In this document: piece by piece, positions 7,586 through 9,271 of the stretch | Layout of the letters: every line of letters begins with the position of its first letter | Numbering within the stretch: position 1 is the first letter of the stretch | Notes under the pieces: generated by a model | The model's input: the letters and a program-made list of their open reading frames with translations, nothing else | Database searches by the model: none | Told to the model about the DNA's origin: nothing | DNA from: Alkalimonas sp. | Lineage (GTDB): Bacteria; Pseudomonadota; Gammaproteobacteria; Enterobacterales; Alteromonadaceae | DNA: 9,271 bases | Assembly: GCA_007117525.1 (NCBI GenBank) | Contig: SKGJ01000257.1 | Location: 1 to 9,271 of the forward strand | Reading direction: 5' to 3' | Position numbers and translations under genes: made by a program

Positions 7586-8586
7586 TTTAAATTTAGCTGC
7601 CGACTGCAGGCTTCAATTAAAGGCACGAATTGGCCATACGGCATGCGCCTCGGGCCCAGCAGGGCGATAAAACGATGCGGACTGGCCTGATAGCGCTGCA
7701 CAATCAAACTGACACTGGCAAGCTCGGCAAAGCCGGTCTCTTTGCCCAGTACTAGCTTGACGTGATCATCGCTACTTAGGGTTTGCAAAAAGCGAACCAG
7801 CCCAGCTGGGTTTTCCAACATGGAAAATACCTGCTGCAGCGCCGGATTGCGCTGATACTCTGGCGATAGCAGCAACTGATGCTGGCCATAGATCAGCGGC
7901 TGATGCTGCTGCATTTCATCCAGGCCCAATTGACCCAGCACCCGGCTGACCAGTTGCTGCAAGGTCCCCTGCTCGCGTTGCGCCATAACTTCCAGCCGTG
8001 ACATGCCTTCCTGCCACTGCACACCGGACAAAGCGGCATTCAGCAAGCACAGGCCCTGGCTTAAGGTAGCGTTATCCACCTGAGCTTTGTGATGCAAGAC
8101 CCGGTGCAAAATATCGCCATCCTCATCGATCACCACCAACAGCAGGCTATCGGCGGCCAGCCTCACTAAATCCACCTGGCGGATAATCCGCTCACCGGCC
8201 TTGGGTGGGCTGATAATGGCGACACAACCGGTTAAGTTGGTCAGCAACTGGCCGGCACGCTGGCACAGTAAAGACACCGGCAGCTCCAGTGGCAACTGCT
8301 TTTGCACCTGCTGCAACCAGCGCATGGGGAGCGGCTGCAGCTGCAGCATCCGATTGAAAAACTCGCGAATGCCCTGGGTGGTGGGAATACGACCCGCTGA
8401 AGTATGAGGCGAGCGGATCAGACCGGATTGCTCCAGCTGCACCATGGTATTGCGCACTGTAGCAGGGCTGACATCCAGTCCTTCCTGAGCGGCGATAAAC
8501 TTTGAGGACACTGGCTGACCATCGGTCAGGTACTGCTCTACAATCATTTTCAGAATGAGATCAGCGCGCTCAAGACGGGAATTCAT
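7573..8586 (-). CDS. hrcA: Heat-inducible transcription repressor HrcA
   Basis: HrcA binds CIRCE operators to repress chaperone genes, classically groESL and dnaK, with activity tuned by GroEL. The protein has 337 residues, the normal length. The N-terminal winged helix contains SPATVRNTMVQLEQSGLI at 40-57, followed by the HrcA signature PHTSAGRIPTTQGIREF at 60-76. A GAF-like middle and dimerisation region follow. The C-terminus contains GKETGFAELASVSLIVQRY and LLGPRRMPYGQF, typical of the family. I choose the ATG at 8586 (MNSRLERADLIL, with an AGGT ribosome-binding site). The longer frame from 8646 would run through the predicted promoter and adds residues unlike HrcA. grpE follows after 68 bp and nadK diverges upstream. 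No canonical CIRCE site is visible in the window, so its regulon is not revealed here. Confidence 0.97.
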   Translation of the reverse strand: MNSRLERADLILKMIVEQYLTDGQPVSSKFIAAQEGLDVSPATVRNTMVQLEQSGLIRSPHTSAGRIPTTQGIREFFNRMLQLQPLPMRWLQQVQKQLPLELPVSLLCQRAGQLLTNLTGCVAIISPPKAGERIIRQVDLVRLAADSLLLVVIDEDGDILHRVLHHKAQVDNATLSQGLCLLNAALSGVQWQEGMSRLEVMAQREQGTLQQLVSRVLGQLGLDEMQQHQPLIYGQHQLLLSPEYQRNPALQQVFSMLENPAGLVRFLQTLSSDDHVKLVLGKETGFAELASVSLIVQRYQASPHRFIALLGPRRMPYGQFVPLIEACSRQLNLNLNP

Positions 8587-8614
8587 AATCACTACCTGTT
8601 GTTCGTTCTGGCTT

Positions 8615-8642
8615 ATCTGGGGGCAAATCTTTGAAAAACAAG
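8615..8642 (-). promoter_or_regulatory. Possible sigma-32 promoter of hrcA
   Basis: On the minus strand CTTGTTT (8642-8636), a 13-bp spacer and CCCCAGAT (8622-8615) resemble an RpoH promoter. The -10 has one mismatch at a conserved base and the -35 is degenerate. The start would fall near 8608, about 22 nt before the chosen ATG. No better sigma-70 match was found for this gene. It is weaker than the grpE and dnaK promoters. Confidence 0.5.
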
Positions 8643-8666
8643 CCAAGGGTTCTCAAGCAACGGGTC

Positions 8667-8694
8667 TTGTCCGCTGCATCATTCCGGGTATACT
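8667..8694 (+). promoter_or_regulatory. Sigma-70 promoter of nadK
   Basis: TTGTCC (8667-8672), a 16-bp spacer and TATACT (8689-8694; five of six matches to TATAAT) form a plausible housekeeping promoter. Transcription would start near 8701, about 26 nt before the nadK ATG. Its -35 element is about 25 bp from that of the divergent hrcA promoter. Confidence 0.55.
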
Positions 8695-8726
8695 GACAGC
8701 ATCCATTGCCGATCACCAGCTACCTT

Positions 8727-9271
8727 ATGTCATCCGCATTTCAAACCATTGGCCTGATAGGAAAACCCAATCACGAAGGTGCCAACCAGACGCTGGTTGC
8801 CCTCTACCGCTTTTTGCTTGCCCGGGGCCTGACAGTCTATCTGGAACAAAAAGTTGCCCGCACTCTGGCGCTTGATGAAGCCAGTACGCTGGATCTGGCC
8901 GATATTGGCAAGCACTGCGACCTGGCGATCGTAGTAGGTGGCGATGGCAATATGCTGGGCGCCGCCAGGGTGCTGGCCCGTTCCGACATTGCAGTGATAG
9001 GTGTGAACCGGGGCAATCTCGGCTTTTTAACCGATCTTTCGCCCGAAGGCTTCGAACAACCATTAACCGAAGTGCTGGCGGGCAACTACCAGACCGAGCT
9101 GCGCAATCTGCTGGAAATTTCTGTCTACCGGGATGGCAGCATCAAAAGCAGCAACAGCGCCGTCAATGAAGCCGTGTTGCACGCCGATAAAGTCGCGCAC
9201 ATGATTGAGTTTGAGGCGTACATTAACCAGCAGTTTGTCTTTAGTCAGCGCTCCGACGGCCTGATTGTCAG
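8727..9271 (+). CDS. nadK: NAD kinase, C-terminus cut by window edge
   Basis: NAD kinase phosphorylates NAD at the adenosine 2'-hydroxyl to make NADP and is the sole route to NADP in most bacteria. My translation gives 181 unbroken residues to the right edge; the family is about 292, so the last third is missing. The start [19 protein letters not shown] has the usual first strand. The catalytic and NAD-binding GGDGNML is at 71-77 (Asp73), [13 protein letters not shown] at 92-104, ELRNLLE at 124-130, the NEAVLH motif at 147-152, and SDGLIV at 176-181, which normally leads into the PTGSTAY motif. The ribosome-binding site is weak. It is transcribed divergently from hrcA. A nadK-grpE neighbourhood is common in gammaproteobacteria; here hrcA lies between them. 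Confidence 0.98.
   Translation, partial: MSSAFQTIGLIGKPNHEGANQTLVALYRFLLARGLTVYLEQKVARTLALDEASTLDLADIGKHCDLAIVVGGDGNMLGAARVLARSDIAVIGVNRGNLGFLTDLSPEGFEQPLTEVLAGNYQTELRNLLEISVYRDGSIKSSNSAVNEAVLHADKVAHMIEFEAYINQQFVFSQRSDGLIV

Noticed and set aside
6992..7690. 232-codon open frame on the plus strand across grpE and its promoter
   Set aside because: It lies antisense to an unmistakable grpE and runs through the grpE promoter; its His/Leu/Gly-rich composition is what a reversed GrpE frame gives.
8587..8646. 20-residue N-terminal extension of HrcA
   Set aside because: It covers the predicted promoter, is unlike HrcA sequences, and the ATG at 8586 gives the normal N-terminus.
1..9271. Mobile elements, CRISPR arrays, tRNA or rRNA genes
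   Set aside because: No transposase, tandem repeat-spacer pattern, or tRNA/rRNA-like sequence was seen; the gaps between genes are all under 150 bp.

Overview
The window comes from a gammaproteobacterial chromosome. It is moderately GC-rich and densely coded, with no sign of mobile DNA. DnaK, DnaJ, GrpE and NadK are of typical gammaproteobacterial type. The large FAD/Fe-S D-lactate dehydrogenase resembles the Dld-II type known from Shewanella. An HrcA repressor is present, which enterics and vibrios lack. Together these suggest an Alteromonadales/Chromatiales-like aquatic bacterium (Rheinheimera/Alishewanella-like). That placement is inference.

Layout, reading leftwards on the minus strand from about 8.6 kb: hrcA, grpE, a PfkB-family sugar kinase (KdgK-like), a 938-residue FAD/[4Fe-4S] D-2-hydroxyacid dehydrogenase (Dld-II/YdiJ family), dnaK, and dnaJ cut by the left edge. 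On the plus strand, nadK diverges from hrcA and is cut by the right edge. The open frames of dnaJ and nadK run unbroken to the window edges.

The heat-shock genes hrcA-grpE-dnaK-dnaJ keep their usual order and orientation. However, two metabolic genes separate the hrcA-grpE half from the dnaK-dnaJ half. Good matches to sigma-32 promoters lie before grpE (CTTGAAT, 13 bp, CCCCATAT) and before dnaK (CTTGAAT, 14 bp, CCCCATAA), and a weaker one lies before hrcA. A clear rho-independent terminator follows grpE, and an extended -10 promoter precedes the kinase. The window therefore reads as three transcription blocks: hrcA-grpE, kinase-dehydrogenase, and dnaK-dnaJ. No terminator is visible between the dehydrogenase and dnaK.

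Functionally, DnaK/DnaJ/GrpE form the Hsp70 chaperone machine and HrcA is a heat-shock repressor. No canonical CIRCE operator (TTAGCACTC-N9-GAGTGCTAA) is visible, so HrcA's target is probably elsewhere or non-canonical. A perfect palindrome in the grpE leader is the one odd operator-like element. The kinase and dehydrogenase would feed 2-keto-3-deoxygluconate and D-lactate (or a similar 2-hydroxyacid) into central metabolism. I found no convincing new biological system. The points of interest are the split chaperone operon and its regulatory sites.
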